The notes: generated by a model not told the origin, from the sequence alone. A stretch of 64,000 nucleotides of DNA from Rhodococcus sp. Leaf278 (GCF_001426085.1 NZ_LMRR01000004.1:62001-126000); one strand, 5' to 3'; numbered from the stretch's first letter, positions 49,055 through 60,160 are shown. Numbers and translations are program-made.

Positions 49055-49546
49055 GTGCGCTACTTCTACGACACAGAGTTCATCGAGGATGGTCGCACAA
49101 TCGAGTTGGTCTCGATCGGTGTGGTTTCGGAGGACGGTCGCGAATTCTATGCGGTGTCCTCCGAGTTCGATCCCGAGCGCGCAGGCCGCTGGGTTCGGCG
49201 CAACGTGCTGCCCAAGTTGCCACCGTACTCGTCGCCGCTGTGGATGAGTCGGTCTCGGATCCGGGAGGAACTACTCGAGTTCCTGGTCCCGCACTACGGT
49301 GCCGAGGTCGAATTGTGGGCGTGGGTGGCTGCGTACGACCACGTGGCGCTGTGTCAGCTGTGGGGTTCGATGACCGAGTTGCCCCGTTCTCTGCCGCGGT
49401 TCACCCGGGAATTACGCCAGCACTGGGAGGATCGCGGCAGCCCCGAGCTGCCGTCGGTTCCCGACGATGCGCATGATGCACTGGCCGATGCGCGGCACAA
49501 TCTGGCCAAGTTCCAGGCGATCGAGGAGTACTCGCACCGCGGGTGA
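49055..49546 (+). CDS. Polyadenylate-specific 3'-exoribonuclease (RNase AS)
   Basis: A 163-residue DEDDh exonuclease: DTEF (residues 6-9), a second Asp in AAYDHVALCQLWG, and the HDALADARHN motif with His and the last Asp. It matches Rv2179c in size and sequence; that enzyme degrades adenylate-rich RNA and is needed for virulence in M. tuberculosis. Start GTG at 49055 (VRYFYDTEF); in-frame extension upstream overlaps the divergent gene's start. 45 bp upstream of aroG. Confidence 0.93.
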   Translation: MRYFYDTEFIEDGRTIELVSIGVVSEDGREFYAVSSEFDPERAGRWVRRNVLPKLPPYSSPLWMSRSRIREELLEFLVPHYGAEVELWAWVAAYDHVALCQLWGSMTELPRSLPRFTRELRQHWEDRGSPELPSVPDDAHDALADARHNLAKFQAIEEYSHRG

Positions 49547-49567
49547 ACACCCGTTGTCCTGCGATGA

Positions 49568-50977
<1,410 letters not shown>

Positions 50978-50996
50978 GTAGGTCGCTCCATCCGGC

Positions 50997-52994
50997 TCAG
51001 GGCAGTGAGACGACCCTCACCTCGGAGCCCGGTTCCACGCGGGAGCCGGCTCCGGGGCTCTGGGTGATCACCAATGAGCCGTCCGTGTCGACCACCTGAC
51101 GCACGTCGATGGTCAGTCCCAGGGCTGTGAGCGTCGTGCGCGCCGAACCGACCGAACGCCCGAGCAGCGACGGCACGGTGACGGCGTTGGACACGTCGAG
51201 CACGGCGGTGGTCCCCGATCTGACCGTCTGCCCGGCTTCGGGCGTCGTTCCGATTGCTTTGCCGCCGTCGGTCTCGTCGTCGAACGTCTCGCGTACCTCG
51301 CCGACGGTGATTCCCACCGATTCGAGCGTCGTGCGGGCCTGGTCGACGCTCTGACCGCGCACGTCGGGCACCTCGACCGGCGGTGCGCCTTTGCTGCGCA
51401 GCACCGTCACCGAGCTTCCGGTGGTCAACACGGTGCCAGGCGGTGGGTCCAGGGCTGCGACTCCGCCGACGGGAGCGGTGGTGCTGAAGGCCTCACCGCC
51501 GTCGACGGGAGTGAACGTCCGGTCTCGCAGTTGCTGTTCCATATCTGCGACGGACGCGCTCGCGTCGATCGAGGGGACACTCGGACTACCCAGTGACACC
51601 AGCAGGAACACCGTGTCGCCCTTGGCGATTCGTGACCCGCCGGTGGGGTCGGTGCCGATGAGAAGGTCGGTGTCCACCGAGTCCGAGTAGGTTCCACGCA
51701 CCGAGGCCTCGAGACCGGCCGCCTCCACGGCGCTGGTGGCACCGGTGGTGTCGAGGCCGTCGACCATCGGGACGGCGGTGTAACGGCCCGACCCCATCCA
51801 CCAACCGCCGAAGCCGACGAGCACCGCGAGCAGGGCAACGACGAGCAGCCAAATCACGATAGCTCGACGCGAGCGCTGTCGGTCCGCCTCGAAGTCCGGG
51901 AAGCGATACTGCCCTCGCCCCGTCGCAGGTGGCTCGGCGGACGGCGCATCGTCGTGTTCCGCGCCGTACTCGACGCCTCTGGAAGTCGGTGACGTCACCA
52001 CTCGCGTGTGCTGTACCCCGTGTTGCGGCGGCGGGGGTGGCGAGTCCTGGACCACTTGGGTGCGTGCGGACGGCGCACGATCGCCGGCCACCGTCGTCGG
52101 TGCACCTGCGGCCGCGGAGCTCAGGTGCTCGGCCGACCGTTGGGGCGCGGGCACACGGTAGTCGGGCAACGCGAGCGCGGACGCGGCCCCGCGCAGCGCG
52201 CGCGCCATGTCGTCGGCGTTGCGGTACCGGTGCTCCGGGGCGCGGACGGTCGCGTGCTGGACCACGTCGTCGAACTGCGGCGGAACGCCGGCAATGAAGG
52301 TGGAGGGAAGCGGCACGTCGTTGTCGATGCGCTGGTAGGCGATGGAGAGCGAGGTGTCGCCGGTGAACGGGGTGCGTCCGGTCAACAGCTCGAAGAGTAC
52401 GATTCCGACGCCGTAGACGTCGCTGCTCGCGGACGCCGAGCCGGTGGTGACCTGCTCGGGAGATAGGTACGCGGCCGTGCCCAGAATCACACTGCTGGAC
52501 GTGACGGTGGAGGCTGCGACCGCGCGCACGAGTCCGAAATCGGCGATCTTCACGTCGCCGTCGTCGCTGATCAGAATGTTCTCGGGTTTGATGTCGCGGT
52601 GCACCAACCCTGCTCGATGGGCGACCGCGAGCGCCTCGAGAACGGGCCGCACGACGGCGACCGCAGCGTGCGGTGGCATCGGGCCACGCTCACGCAGGAG
52701 CTCACGCAGAGTTCCACCCTCGACGAGTTCCATGACCAGGAAGGCATGCTCGCCGTCCCGTCCGTGGTCGTAGACGGCGACGAGACCCGGATGGCTGAGC
52801 CTGGCCACGGCCCGTGCCTCGAACTCGAATCGCTGGACGAACTGCGGATCCTCGGCGAACTTCGGATCCATGATCTTCACCGCGACCGGGCGATCGAGCC
52901 TGGTATCGAGGCCGCGATAGACCGTCGACATACCGCCCCGTGCGATCGGTCCGTCGATACGGTATCGACGATCGAGCATCGAACCCGGTATCAC
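50997..52994 (-). CDS. pknL: Ser/Thr protein kinase PknL with four PASTA domains
   Basis: A 665-residue transmembrane kinase. The catalytic domain (about residues 12-275) has the glycine-rich loop GPIARGGMSTVYRG, VHRDIKPENIL and ADFGLV. A Pro/Ser-rich juxtamembrane region, one helix (about 383-403, AIVIWLLVVALLAVLVGFGGWW) and four extracellular PASTA domains follow. PASTA domains bind muropeptides in related kinases. M. tuberculosis PknL lacks PASTA domains, whereas corynebacterial PknL has them. The GTG at 52994 is chosen because GGAGG precedes it by 5 bases and it begins the conserved head; longer frames overlap the divergent gene. Confidence 0.93.
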   Translation of the reverse strand: MIPGSMLDRRYRIDGPIARGGMSTVYRGLDTRLDRPVAVKIMDPKFAEDPQFVQRFEFEARAVARLSHPGLVAVYDHGRDGEHAFLVMELVEGGTLRELLRERGPMPPHAAVAVVRPVLEALAVAHRAGLVHRDIKPENILISDDGDVKIADFGLVRAVAASTVTSSSVILGTAAYLSPEQVTTGSASASSDVYGVGIVLFELLTGRTPFTGDTSLSIAYQRIDNDVPLPSTFIAGVPPQFDDVVQHATVRAPEHRYRNADDMARALRGAASALALPDYRVPAPQRSAEHLSSAAAGAPTTVAGDRAPSARTQVVQDSPPPPPQHGVQHTRVVTSPTSRGVEYGAEHDDAPSAEPPATGRGQYRFPDFEADRQRSRRAIVIWLLVVALLAVLVGFGGWWMGSGRYTAVPMVDGLDTTGATSAVEAAGLEASVRGTYSDSVDTDLLIGTDPTGGSRIAKGDTVFLLVSLGSPSVPSIDASASVADMEQQLRDRTFTPVDGGEAFSTTAPVGGVAALDPPPGTVLTTGSSVTVLRSKGAPPVEVPDVRGQSVDQARTTLESVGITVGEVRETFDDETDGGKAIGTTPEAGQTVRSGTTAVLDVSNAVTVPSLLGRSVGSARTTLTALGLTIDVRQVVDTDGSLVITQSPGAGSRVEPGSEVRVVSLP

Positions 52995-53178
52995 CGAACC
53001 TCCTCTCGTCGTCCACTGTCTGACTGCTGTGTTGTCCGCTTCGGTCCCGGACCGCTTCTGTGCGGAACCACGACGCCGATCGTATCGGGGCGTCGACCGG
53101 CCATCGGCGAACGTGTTGCTCTCCCGCCGCGTCTGCCGTTTTTGAAGTCTGGACGCCGGACCCGTTAACGTTACCTGC

Positions 53179-53550
53179 GTGAGTGCCATTCCCTATGCCG
53201 ACGACGTGCTCGATCCGTCGGTGTCTCTGCTGCAGTTCGCCGACGTCGCGAAGATCCTCGACGTTCCCAAGACCCGCGTCGAACAGCTCGTTCGAGATCG
53301 TCAACTGTTGGCTCTGAAGCGTTCTCGCGTGCCCGGTGTTCCCGAGCAGTTCCTCGACGCGAGCAAGGGCACCATCGTCAAGGGTCTGCCCGGCTTGTTG
53401 GCCGTGCTGCACGACGGTGGCTACGAGGACGAAGAAATCCTGCGGTGGCTGTTCACCGAGGACGAGAGCTTGCCCGGCGCGCCTGTGGCCGCACTGCACG
53501 GCGATCTGATGCGCGAAGTGATCAGACGCGCACAGGCCATGGCCTTCTAG
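53179..53550 (+). CDS. DNA-binding protein of the Rv2175c family
   Basis: A 123-residue protein with a winged-helix/HTH-like domain (LLQFADVAKILDVPKTRVEQLVRDRQLLALKRS...). Homologous to Rv2175c, a DNA-binding substrate of PknL, whose gene is divergent here 184 bp away, which supports the pairing. The phosphosite of Rv2175c is an N-terminal Thr; here the N-terminus reads SAIPYADDVLDPSVSLL, where I see no obvious equivalent Thr. Starts with GTG. Overlaps the crtB stop by 4 bp. Confidence 0.88.
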   Translation: MSAIPYADDVLDPSVSLLQFADVAKILDVPKTRVEQLVRDRQLLALKRSRVPGVPEQFLDASKGTIVKGLPGLLAVLHDGGYEDEEILRWLFTEDESLPGAPVAALHGDLMREVIRRAQAMAF

Positions 53551-54512
53551 CGAACGGTCGCACGCTTGAAGCCGGTGACGGCGAACTGCGGAAGCGCGAT
53601 GCGGGCGCGTGTCCACTGCGGCACCGTCGCCCGCTGGGAGAGTACGCGGTAGCCCTGCGACTCGACCTCGTCCAGAATGCGGCCGTAGAGGACGGACGCC
53701 GTACGCATCGACGGACGCACGCGCGGATCGAGCATGTCGATACCGGCATCGGACGTGCGATAGATCGAGCGGGTGACGGCGATCAGGTGGGCGAGAGCGC
53801 GAGTGACCCGGACATCGACTCTGCCGGTCGTCCGACACCACCGGAGCAACTCTTCGTCTACTCCGAAGGCAGCCAGCTCGTCGGTGGGGAGATAGATCCG
53901 GTCGCGATCGAGATCCTCGCCCATGTCTCGGATGAAGTTCGTCAGCTGGAACGCCTCGCCCAGTGCCGCGGCTGGAGGCTCGGCCTCGGATCGTTCGACC
54001 ACGGTTCCCAGGATGGGCAGCATCTGCAGTCCGATGACGGCAGCGGAGCCGTACATGTACTCGCGCAGTTGCTCCATCGTTCGGTAGCGCGAGACGAACA
54101 CATCGCTTCCCGGGATGTCCATGCGCATCGAGTGCATGAACGCGAAGAAGTAGTCGTGCGGAATGTCGTATCGCAGCACGGTGTCGCACAGTGCGCTCAA
54201 TACTTGGTCGGTCACGCTGTGCGGCAACGGCTTTCCGGCCAGGGCGTCGCGCACTCGGGATTCGATCACATCGAGTTCGACGATGCGGCGAGCGTTGAGC
54301 TCGTCCGATCCGACGGCGATGTCGGTGCCCTCGAGGTCCACGATGTCGTCGACCATGCGGGCGAATCCGTACAGCGCGTGCACGCCTGCGCGCTTGTCGG
54401 TCGGCAGCAGGCGAGTGGCGAGGAAGTACGTCTTACCGTGCTCGGCGTTGAGCTCACGGCAGATTCGGTATGCCTCGTGCAGTGACGGGTCGATACCGTC
54501 CAACTCTTTCAT
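53547..54512 (-). CDS. crtB: Phytoene synthase
   Basis: A 321-residue squalene/phytoene synthase that couples two GGPP into phytoene. The Asp-rich motif ARMVDDIVDLEG and the second motif RDMGEDLDRDRIYLP are intact. Start ATG at 54512, 10 bp after the mptA stop; in-frame extension upstream overlaps mptA. It probably shares a transcript with mptA and lies in the same cluster as crtI and crtE. Nearby crtI can convert its product to lycopene. Confidence 0.94.
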   Translation of the reverse strand: MKELDGIDPSLHEAYRICRELNAEHGKTYFLATRLLPTDKRAGVHALYGFARMVDDIVDLEGTDIAVGSDELNARRIVELDVIESRVRDALAGKPLPHSVTDQVLSALCDTVLRYDIPHDYFFAFMHSMRMDIPGSDVFVSRYRTMEQLREYMYGSAAVIGLQMLPILGTVVERSEAEPPAAALGEAFQLTNFIRDMGEDLDRDRIYLPTDELAAFGVDEELLRWCRTTGRVDVRVTRALAHLIAVTRSIYRTSDAGIDMLDPRVRPSMRTASVLYGRILDEVESQGYRVLSQRATVPQWTRARIALPQFAVTGFKRATVR

Positions 54513-54522
54513 CGCGGGAACC

Positions 54523-56166
54523 TCATGACGTGGACTCGTCTCCGGATGGTTCGGATGCAGTGTTCTTGGGAGCATTCGGCACGGCACGGTGTTCCCTGGA
54601 TCGGTCCGACCGTAAACGCAGTGGGTCGACGCGTGTCAACGCGAGGGCGGCCACCACGGCCGCGACGACAGCCAGTGCCACATGCACGACGTTGTACAGG
54701 CCGATGGCACCGTCGGGTTGGAAGACGAGCATGAGCCACGTCGACAGACCGGTCAGGACCATCAGAGTCGTTCGAGACAGTGCGAATCCGGCAGCGATCG
54801 CCAGCGGCCACGAGTAGTACCAGGGCAGAGCAGCGGGGGAGAGAACGACCGTGGCGACGAGGGCGATCAGGATGCCCTTGACAGCGTTTCGCTCGGACTT
54901 GCGGCCCCACCACCAGGCTGCAGCGAGGACGACCACCAGGACGACCGAGCACAGCAGCCGCGTGACGTAGAGAACCGGATCCAGTCGAAGATCGAGGAAC
55001 CAGGAGGTGCCGACAGTCACCAGGTGCGCGAGAATCGTGGGCAGGGAGAGCCAGTTGATGATCTTTGCCGACCCCGACAGCGCGGTCAGCCACCCGATTC
55101 CCACTCCGGCGACCAGCGACGAGACCGCGAACACCGCAACGAAGACCGAGGCTCCGATCCCGGCGGTCTTCGTGAACACCAGCACCGGCGATGGCGGCGT
55201 TCGGTCTTCGGCGCGGGCCTTGTCCCGTACGTGCAACATCCAGATCCAGACCAGGAAGGGCAGCGCCAGACCTGCGGTTGCCTTGATCGCCACCGCGATC
55301 GCCACCAGCGCGATGCCGGCCACGTGGCGATGTTCGAGAGCCAACACGATGCCGGCCGTCATCAGGCCCACCATGAGCAACTCGTTGTGTACCCCGCCGA
55401 TCAGATGGATCAGGACCAAGGGGTTGAGCACCGCGAGCCACACAGCAGTGGTCGCTCGGCCGCCGAGGTGCTTGGCCAGCCGCGGAACCGCCCACATCAT
55501 CAGCGCCAGACCGGGCAGCATGGTCAGGCGCAGGAGCATGGTCCCCGCGATGACGTTGTCGCCCGTCAACGTGGTGATACCGCGACCGAGAAGGAGGAAC
55601 AGTGGGCCGTAGGGGGCCGTCGTGGTGGTCCAGACGTTGCTGACGTTGTCGAGCAGCACACCTGGATTGGCAACGGGACCAACGCCGTACGGATCGAAAC
55701 CGTCACGGAGCAGGGCCCCCTGAGCCAGGTAGGAGTATGCGTCTCGGCTGAACATCGGGACCGACAGCAAGAGCGGCGCCGTCCATGCAGGAACGATCCA
55801 TCTCAGTTCGCCGACCGTGGTGCGTCCGTGCAGGGTTGCGCGCCCGAGCCGGACCCAGGCGGTGATCATCAGCAGTACGCCGACCCAGACGATGATGGTC
55901 GACAGGACGAATCCGTGGCCGAATCGGAGCCACGACAGGTGCATCTCCTCGAGCAGCGGATCGCGCCGCCGCACGCTGCCTGCGCCGAACCCACCGAACG
56001 TGATGCAGACGGCCCCGACGACACCGAGGATTGCCGCTTTGCCCTCCGGGCTGCGGAGAAAGTTTCCCGTTGCAGTCATTCTCGACGGTCGTGGTGTGGT
56101 GGCCGACGCGGGGACGTCGTCCGACGATCGATCCTCGGAGGTGGAGTGCGACGAAATCGAAGACAT
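54523..56166 (-). CDS. mptA: MptA-like alpha-1,6-mannosyltransferase
   Basis: A 547-residue polytopic GT-C glycosyltransferase (about twelve helices) of the MptA/Rv2174 family that extends the lipomannan backbone using polyprenyl-phosphate mannose. Conserved loop DPLLEEMHLSWLRFGHG carries the acidic pair typical of the GT-C active site. A polar cytoplasmic head (about 45 residues, Ser/Asp-rich) precedes helix 1. Here it is wedged between crtI and crtB, unlike mycobacteria, where idsA2 follows directly. The start ATG at 56166 is the first in frame. Confidence 0.92.
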   Translation of the reverse strand: MSSISSHSTSEDRSSDDVPASATTPRPSRMTATGNFLRSPEGKAAILGVVGAVCITFGGFGAGSVRRRDPLLEEMHLSWLRFGHGFVLSTIIVWVGVLLMITAWVRLGRATLHGRTTVGELRWIVPAWTAPLLLSVPMFSRDAYSYLAQGALLRDGFDPYGVGPVANPGVLLDNVSNVWTTTTAPYGPLFLLLGRGITTLTGDNVIAGTMLLRLTMLPGLALMMWAVPRLAKHLGGRATTAVWLAVLNPLVLIHLIGGVHNELLMVGLMTAGIVLALEHRHVAGIALVAIAVAIKATAGLALPFLVWIWMLHVRDKARAEDRTPPSPVLVFTKTAGIGASVFVAVFAVSSLVAGVGIGWLTALSGSAKIINWLSLPTILAHLVTVGTSWFLDLRLDPVLYVTRLLCSVVLVVVLAAAWWWGRKSERNAVKGILIALVATVVLSPAALPWYYSWPLAIAAGFALSRTTLMVLTGLSTWLMLVFQPDGAIGLYNVVHVALAVVAAVVAALALTRVDPLRLRSDRSREHRAVPNAPKNTASEPSGDESTS

Positions 56167-56325
56167 TGCCGCCTACTCCTCCTCTGCAACGAAAGTGTTG
56201 TTCGCGAACTACATCCGAAGTCGATGCATTGTGCAGTTCGTCGAACGATCATGGTCGCAGCAATGCGCGCGACCGGCAAACGATCGCGTTCAGCTTAGTT
56301 GGTCGATGCAGTGAATCGAACGAAG

Positions 56326-57909
56326 CTACCGCCCCGAGCGTCCTGTCACCCGCTCGGCGGCGAGCTTTCCCGACACCAGAACCGTCGGAACGCCCACGCC
56401 CGGCGTCGTGCCGGAGCCGGCGAGAACCACGTTGTCGAGCCCGGCGACCATGTTCTTGCGCCGGAACGGCCCGGTCTGCCGGAACACGTGAGCGGACGAG
56501 AACGGCGATCCTTCGATCATGCCCTTCTGCGCCCAGGTCTCGGGTGTGTCGATGTGGTCGAGAACGAATGCGTCCAGAAGTCCCGTGTATCCGCGACTCT
56601 CCATCGTCGTCAGTATCTCGCGGAGGTAGGGGTGCGCAAGCTCTGCCCACGCCAGCGGAGCGCTGTCCAGATTGGGACACGGTGCCAATATCGACACCGG
56701 CTCACTGCGTACGCCGCCGCGCACCACTTCGAGGTTCGGATCGCTCACCGAAGGTCGGGTGATGAGCAACGAGGGATCGGCCATCAACGATCCCTTGCCC
56801 GCCTTGGCGGTGATCCTTCGGAACGTTTCGGCCCATTCGTCGCCGAAGTCGATGGTGTGATGGGCACGAGCGGGCCACTTCGCGGTCTGTTCGACGGGAA
56901 CTGTCCCGTGCGCGACGACCGCCGACGGTGAGACGACGCCGTAGCCGTTGCGTCTGCCCTTCTTCGACACCGACGCCCGGTCGAGGAGTCGATCGACCAC
57001 GGGTAGGTCGGCGGTGAGAACGAGTGCGTCGCACGCGATTCGATGGCCGGTCGCGGTCAGCACGGAGTCGGCACGGCCGCGGTCGACGGTGACATCGACG
57101 ATCTCGGTGCCGAGGTCCAGTGTTCCGCCCGCTGTGACGAACGCGTCGGCCATGGCCCGAGCGATGGCCGCCATGCCGCCCTCGGGGAAGAAGACGCCGA
57201 GGGACGTGTCCATGTGCGCGATCGCCCCGTAGACCGCAAGCGCTTTCTGCGGTGCCATCCCTGCGTAGAGCGCTTGAAACGTGAAGACACGCCGCAGTCG
57301 GGTGTCTTTCAGGAAGCGGTCGACACGCGGTCCGAGTTTGCCGAAGCCGCCCAGTTTGATCAGCGTGGCGGTGTCGCGAACTGCGGCCTTCGAGCCCACG
57401 AGATCGAGCGGGGAATCGAAGTTCGAATCGATGTACCGGTCGAATTCGGCATCGAAGATGTCGGCCAGCCACCGACGCAGGTCGCGATATCCCTGCGCCT
57501 CGGCGGGCCCACAGGTGCGTTCCACCTCGGCCGCCATCGCCTCCGGGTCCGAGTAGACATCGATCGACGTACCGTCGGCGTACCGCGTGTGATACGACGG
57601 CGACAGGGCCGTGAGACGGATCTGGGGTGTCGTCGACTCGAAATCGGCACCCACCGCGGCCAAGGCCTCGAGCACCAGGTTCGGCATGGTCAACACGCTT
57701 GCGCCGTTGTCGATGTCGTACAGGTGCGAGCCGTCGGAGTCGGACACCGGGTACACCCCGACACGACCGCCCACGGTCTCGTCTCGTTCGACGATGGTGA
57801 CCTTCTTGCCTGCCCCCAGCAGGTGCAGACCGGCAGCCAATCCAGCCAATCCGGCTCCCACCACCACTACCCGGTCGGTGGGTCCGGTGACCGTACGAAT
57901 CGAAGACAT
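56326..57909 (-). CDS. crtI: Phytoene desaturase
   Basis: A 527-residue FAD-dependent desaturase (COG1233). The Rossmann motif VVVVGAGLAGLAAGLHLLGAGKKVTIVERDETVGGRV is at the N-terminus and the C-terminal FAD-contact segment (VVLAGSGTTPGVGVPTVLVSGKLAAERV) is intact. It converts phytoene to lycopene or a partly desaturated relative. The start is the ATG at 57909; a GTG at 57918 is also possible. An in-frame open extension reaches far upstream through crtE on a shifted frame, which I reject as a gene. It lies 11 bp after crtE. Confidence 0.93.
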   Translation of the reverse strand: MSSIRTVTGPTDRVVVVGAGLAGLAAGLHLLGAGKKVTIVERDETVGGRVGVYPVSDSDGSHLYDIDNGASVLTMPNLVLEALAAVGADFESTTPQIRLTALSPSYHTRYADGTSIDVYSDPEAMAAEVERTCGPAEAQGYRDLRRWLADIFDAEFDRYIDSNFDSPLDLVGSKAAVRDTATLIKLGGFGKLGPRVDRFLKDTRLRRVFTFQALYAGMAPQKALAVYGAIAHMDTSLGVFFPEGGMAAIARAMADAFVTAGGTLDLGTEIVDVTVDRGRADSVLTATGHRIACDALVLTADLPVVDRLLDRASVSKKGRRNGYGVVSPSAVVAHGTVPVEQTAKWPARAHHTIDFGDEWAETFRRITAKAGKGSLMADPSLLITRPSVSDPNLEVVRGGVRSEPVSILAPCPNLDSAPLAWAELAHPYLREILTTMESRGYTGLLDAFVLDHIDTPETWAQKGMIEGSPFSSAHVFRQTGPFRRKNMVAGLDNVVLAGSGTTPGVGVPTVLVSGKLAAERVTGRSGR

Positions 57910-57920
57910 GTCGCTCACTT

Positions 57921-59030
57921 TCAGTACTGCCGCTTGATTGCGGCGGTTGCCATGGCGCGCAGATGCGCGGCCGCGACCGGCTCGATCGAACTGTTGTCCA
58001 GGGCCGAGACTGCCCGCGCGCCGAGCTCGTCGATCTGCCGTTCGACCGCGTCGACCGCGCCCAGTTCGACCAGAATCGAACGGATATCGGCCACTGCGAC
58101 GGCGTCGAGTTCGGTTCCCAGGCTGGCCCGGATCGTGGCTGCAAGATCCGGGCGGCTCTCGTCGGCCTGCTTCAGCGCCGACGCGATCAGCACGGTGCGC
58201 TTGCCCTCGGTGATGTCGTCGCCCGACGGTTTGCCGGTCACCTCGGGATCGCCGAACACTCCGAGCAGGTCGTCGCGCAATTGGAACGCGATCCCGATGT
58301 CGGCCCCGAAGCTGCGGTACGCGGCGATCAGATCCTCGTCTGCATCGGCCAGAACTGCGCCGAGGTGCAGCGGTCGTTCCACCGTGTAGGCGGCGGTCTT
58401 GTAGCGATTGACCCGCATTGCAGCCGCCACCCCTTCGTCGGTGCCTGCTTCGGCCTCGATGTCGAGCAGTTGACCACCCAGGACCTCTGTGCGCATGGCC
58501 GACCACACCGGCTGGACCCGGCGTGCTGCGTCGTCGTCGATGCCCGACTCGCGGAGTAGGTCGTCGGCCCAGCACAGGGCGAGATCTCCGACGAGAATGG
58601 CGGCCGATTCGCCGAAGTGCTCCGACGATCCGGACCAGCCCGCGTCCCGGTGCCGTCGCGCGAAGTCGACGTGCACGGTCGGAAAGCCGCGCCGTGTGCT
58701 GGACGAATCGATGATGTCGTCGTGAATCAGCGCGCAGGCCTGAATCAGCTCGAGCGCCGAACAGGCGCGCAGCACTGCATCGGAGCGCGTACCGGTGGGT
58801 TCGCCACCCGCACCGAGCCATGCCGTCCAGGCGAACGCGGGACGCATGCGCTTGCCGCCGCGCAGCACGAACGCTTCGAGATCTGCCACGGCTGCGGGAT
58901 AGCCGCCGCCGACGGTGTCGACGACCTCGCGGCGCGTCGCGAAGAACTCGGCGAGCTTCGCGTCCACGGCAGCGCGGAGCGCCTCCGGTCCGAGTGCGGC
59001 GGTGGGGGTGTCGACGACGGGCGAGGACAA
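57921..59030 (-). CDS. crtE: Geranylgeranyl diphosphate synthase (IdsA2/CrtE-like)
   Basis: A polyprenyl synthase of about 369 residues that makes the C20 precursor of carotenoids. The first Asp-rich motif (ALIHDDIIDSS) and the second (GIAFQLRDDLLGVFGD) are intact. The start is unsure. A good GGAGG lies at 59052-59056, pointing to a start near 59042 (CTG), while TTG at 59030 is the nearest conventional codon with family homology. GTG at 59108 or 59168 is also in frame. Syntenic with Rv2173 (IdsA2). It heads the crtE-crtI run and is divergent from metF. Confidence 0.88.
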   Translation of the reverse strand: MSSPVVDTPTAALGPEALRAAVDAKLAEFFATRREVVDTVGGGYPAAVADLEAFVLRGGKRMRPAFAWTAWLGAGGEPTGTRSDAVLRACSALELIQACALIHDDIIDSSSTRRGFPTVHVDFARRHRDAGWSGSSEHFGESAAILVGDLALCWADDLLRESGIDDDAARRVQPVWSAMRTEVLGGQLLDIEAEAGTDEGVAAAMRVNRYKTAAYTVERPLHLGAVLADADEDLIAAYRSFGADIGIAFQLRDDLLGVFGDPEVTGKPSGDDITEGKRTVLIASALKQADESRPDLAATIRASLGTELDAVAVADIRSILVELGAVDAVERQIDELGARAVSALDNSSIEPVAAAHLRAMATAAIKRQY

Positions 59031-59186
59031 GTCTCCGGACAGGACGATCCTCCAAGGTGTGTGGTGGGTGCGTCGGAATGTGGTTCCCAGACTAGTAGCC
59101 GTCCACACCCACGCGCCGACGTGCAGTGAACACCGACCCCAGGGAGGCCCGACGGCCTGTTCCGACACACAACCTATGATCTTCGG

Positions 59187-60155
59187 GTGAGCGAAGAATC
59201 CGTCCGGGGGCGGACGAGCCGAGGGAACGCGTCGACGACGCCGTCCATCGTCGACCGACTACGCAGTGAACCGGACGCCAGAATCCCGTTCTCTGTCGAG
59301 TTCTCGCCTCCACGTGATGCTGCGGCGGAGGCCCGTTTGTGGCGTGCAGTTCGTGAGTTCGAGCAGCTTGCGCCCGCCTTCGTGTCGATGACATATGGAG
59401 CCGGAGGCTCGACCCGAGATCGAACGGTTCGCGTCACCGGGCAGATAGCGGAAGAGACCACGCTGCTTCCTGTGGCGCATCTCACTGCCGTTTCGCACAG
59501 TGTCGACGAGTTGCGGTCGATGGTCGGGTCCTACGCCGACCGCGGCATCACGAACATCTTGGTGCTACGCGGAGATCCGCCGGGAGATCCGCTCGGTGAC
59601 TGGGAGAAGCATCCGGACGGGGTCGAGTACGCGGAGGAACTGGTTCGGTTGGTGCGCGATCTCGGCGACTTCCACGTCGGAGTGGCGTCGTTCCCCGAAG
59701 GACACCACCGCGCCGACGACCTCGAGCAGGACACCAGGTGCCTGGTGGGCAAGCTTCGTGCTGGGGCCGAGTACTCGATCACCCAGATGTTCTTCGAAGT
59801 GGACGACTATCTGCGTCTGCGCGATCGTGTGTCCGCGTACGACGCCGAGCAGGGTGCCAAGCCGATCATTCCCGAGATCATGCCCATCACCTCGCTCCGG
59901 TCGGTTCGCCGGATGCTCGAGCTCTCGGGCACCACACTGCCGTCTTCCCTGGACGAGAAGTTCACCCGCGCAGCGGGATCCGGTCCCGAAGAGGACCGCG
60001 CGGCCGTCCGAGAGGTGGGTATCGAACTCGCCACGAACATCGGCGAGCGGCTGATTTCCGAGGGTGCACCCGGATTGCACTTCATCACGTTGAACTTTGC
60101 CCGGGCCACCCGTGAGGTGTTGTGCAACCTGGGACTCGCGCCCGCGCGGGTCTAG
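59187..60155 (+). CDS. metF: Methylenetetrahydrofolate reductase (MetF-like)
   Basis: A 322-residue FAD-dependent TIM-barrel protein of the MTHFR family. FSVEFSPPRDAAAEARLW carries the catalytic Glu, and LVLRGDPPGD the FAD-binding loop. The product 5-methyl-THF supplies methionine synthesis. It is syntenic with Rv2172c. It starts with GTG. Convergent with the GT2 gene by a 5-bp gap. Confidence 0.9.
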   Translation: MSEESVRGRTSRGNASTTPSIVDRLRSEPDARIPFSVEFSPPRDAAAEARLWRAVREFEQLAPAFVSMTYGAGGSTRDRTVRVTGQIAEETTLLPVAHLTAVSHSVDELRSMVGSYADRGITNILVLRGDPPGDPLGDWEKHPDGVEYAEELVRLVRDLGDFHVGVASFPEGHHRADDLEQDTRCLVGKLRAGAEYSITQMFFEVDDYLRLRDRVSAYDAEQGAKPIIPEIMPITSLRSVRRMLELSGTTLPSSLDEKFTRAAGSGPEEDRAAVREVGIELATNIGERLISEGAPGLHFITLNFARATREVLCNLGLAPARV

Positions 60156-60160
60156 CGGCG

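Noticed and set aside
56326-59055. A single 909-codon frame apparently fusing a basic N-terminal part to phytoene desaturase
   Set aside because: Its first part is another frame of the crtE gene, which has intact Asp-rich motifs; the desaturase begins at 57909 with its own FAD motif.
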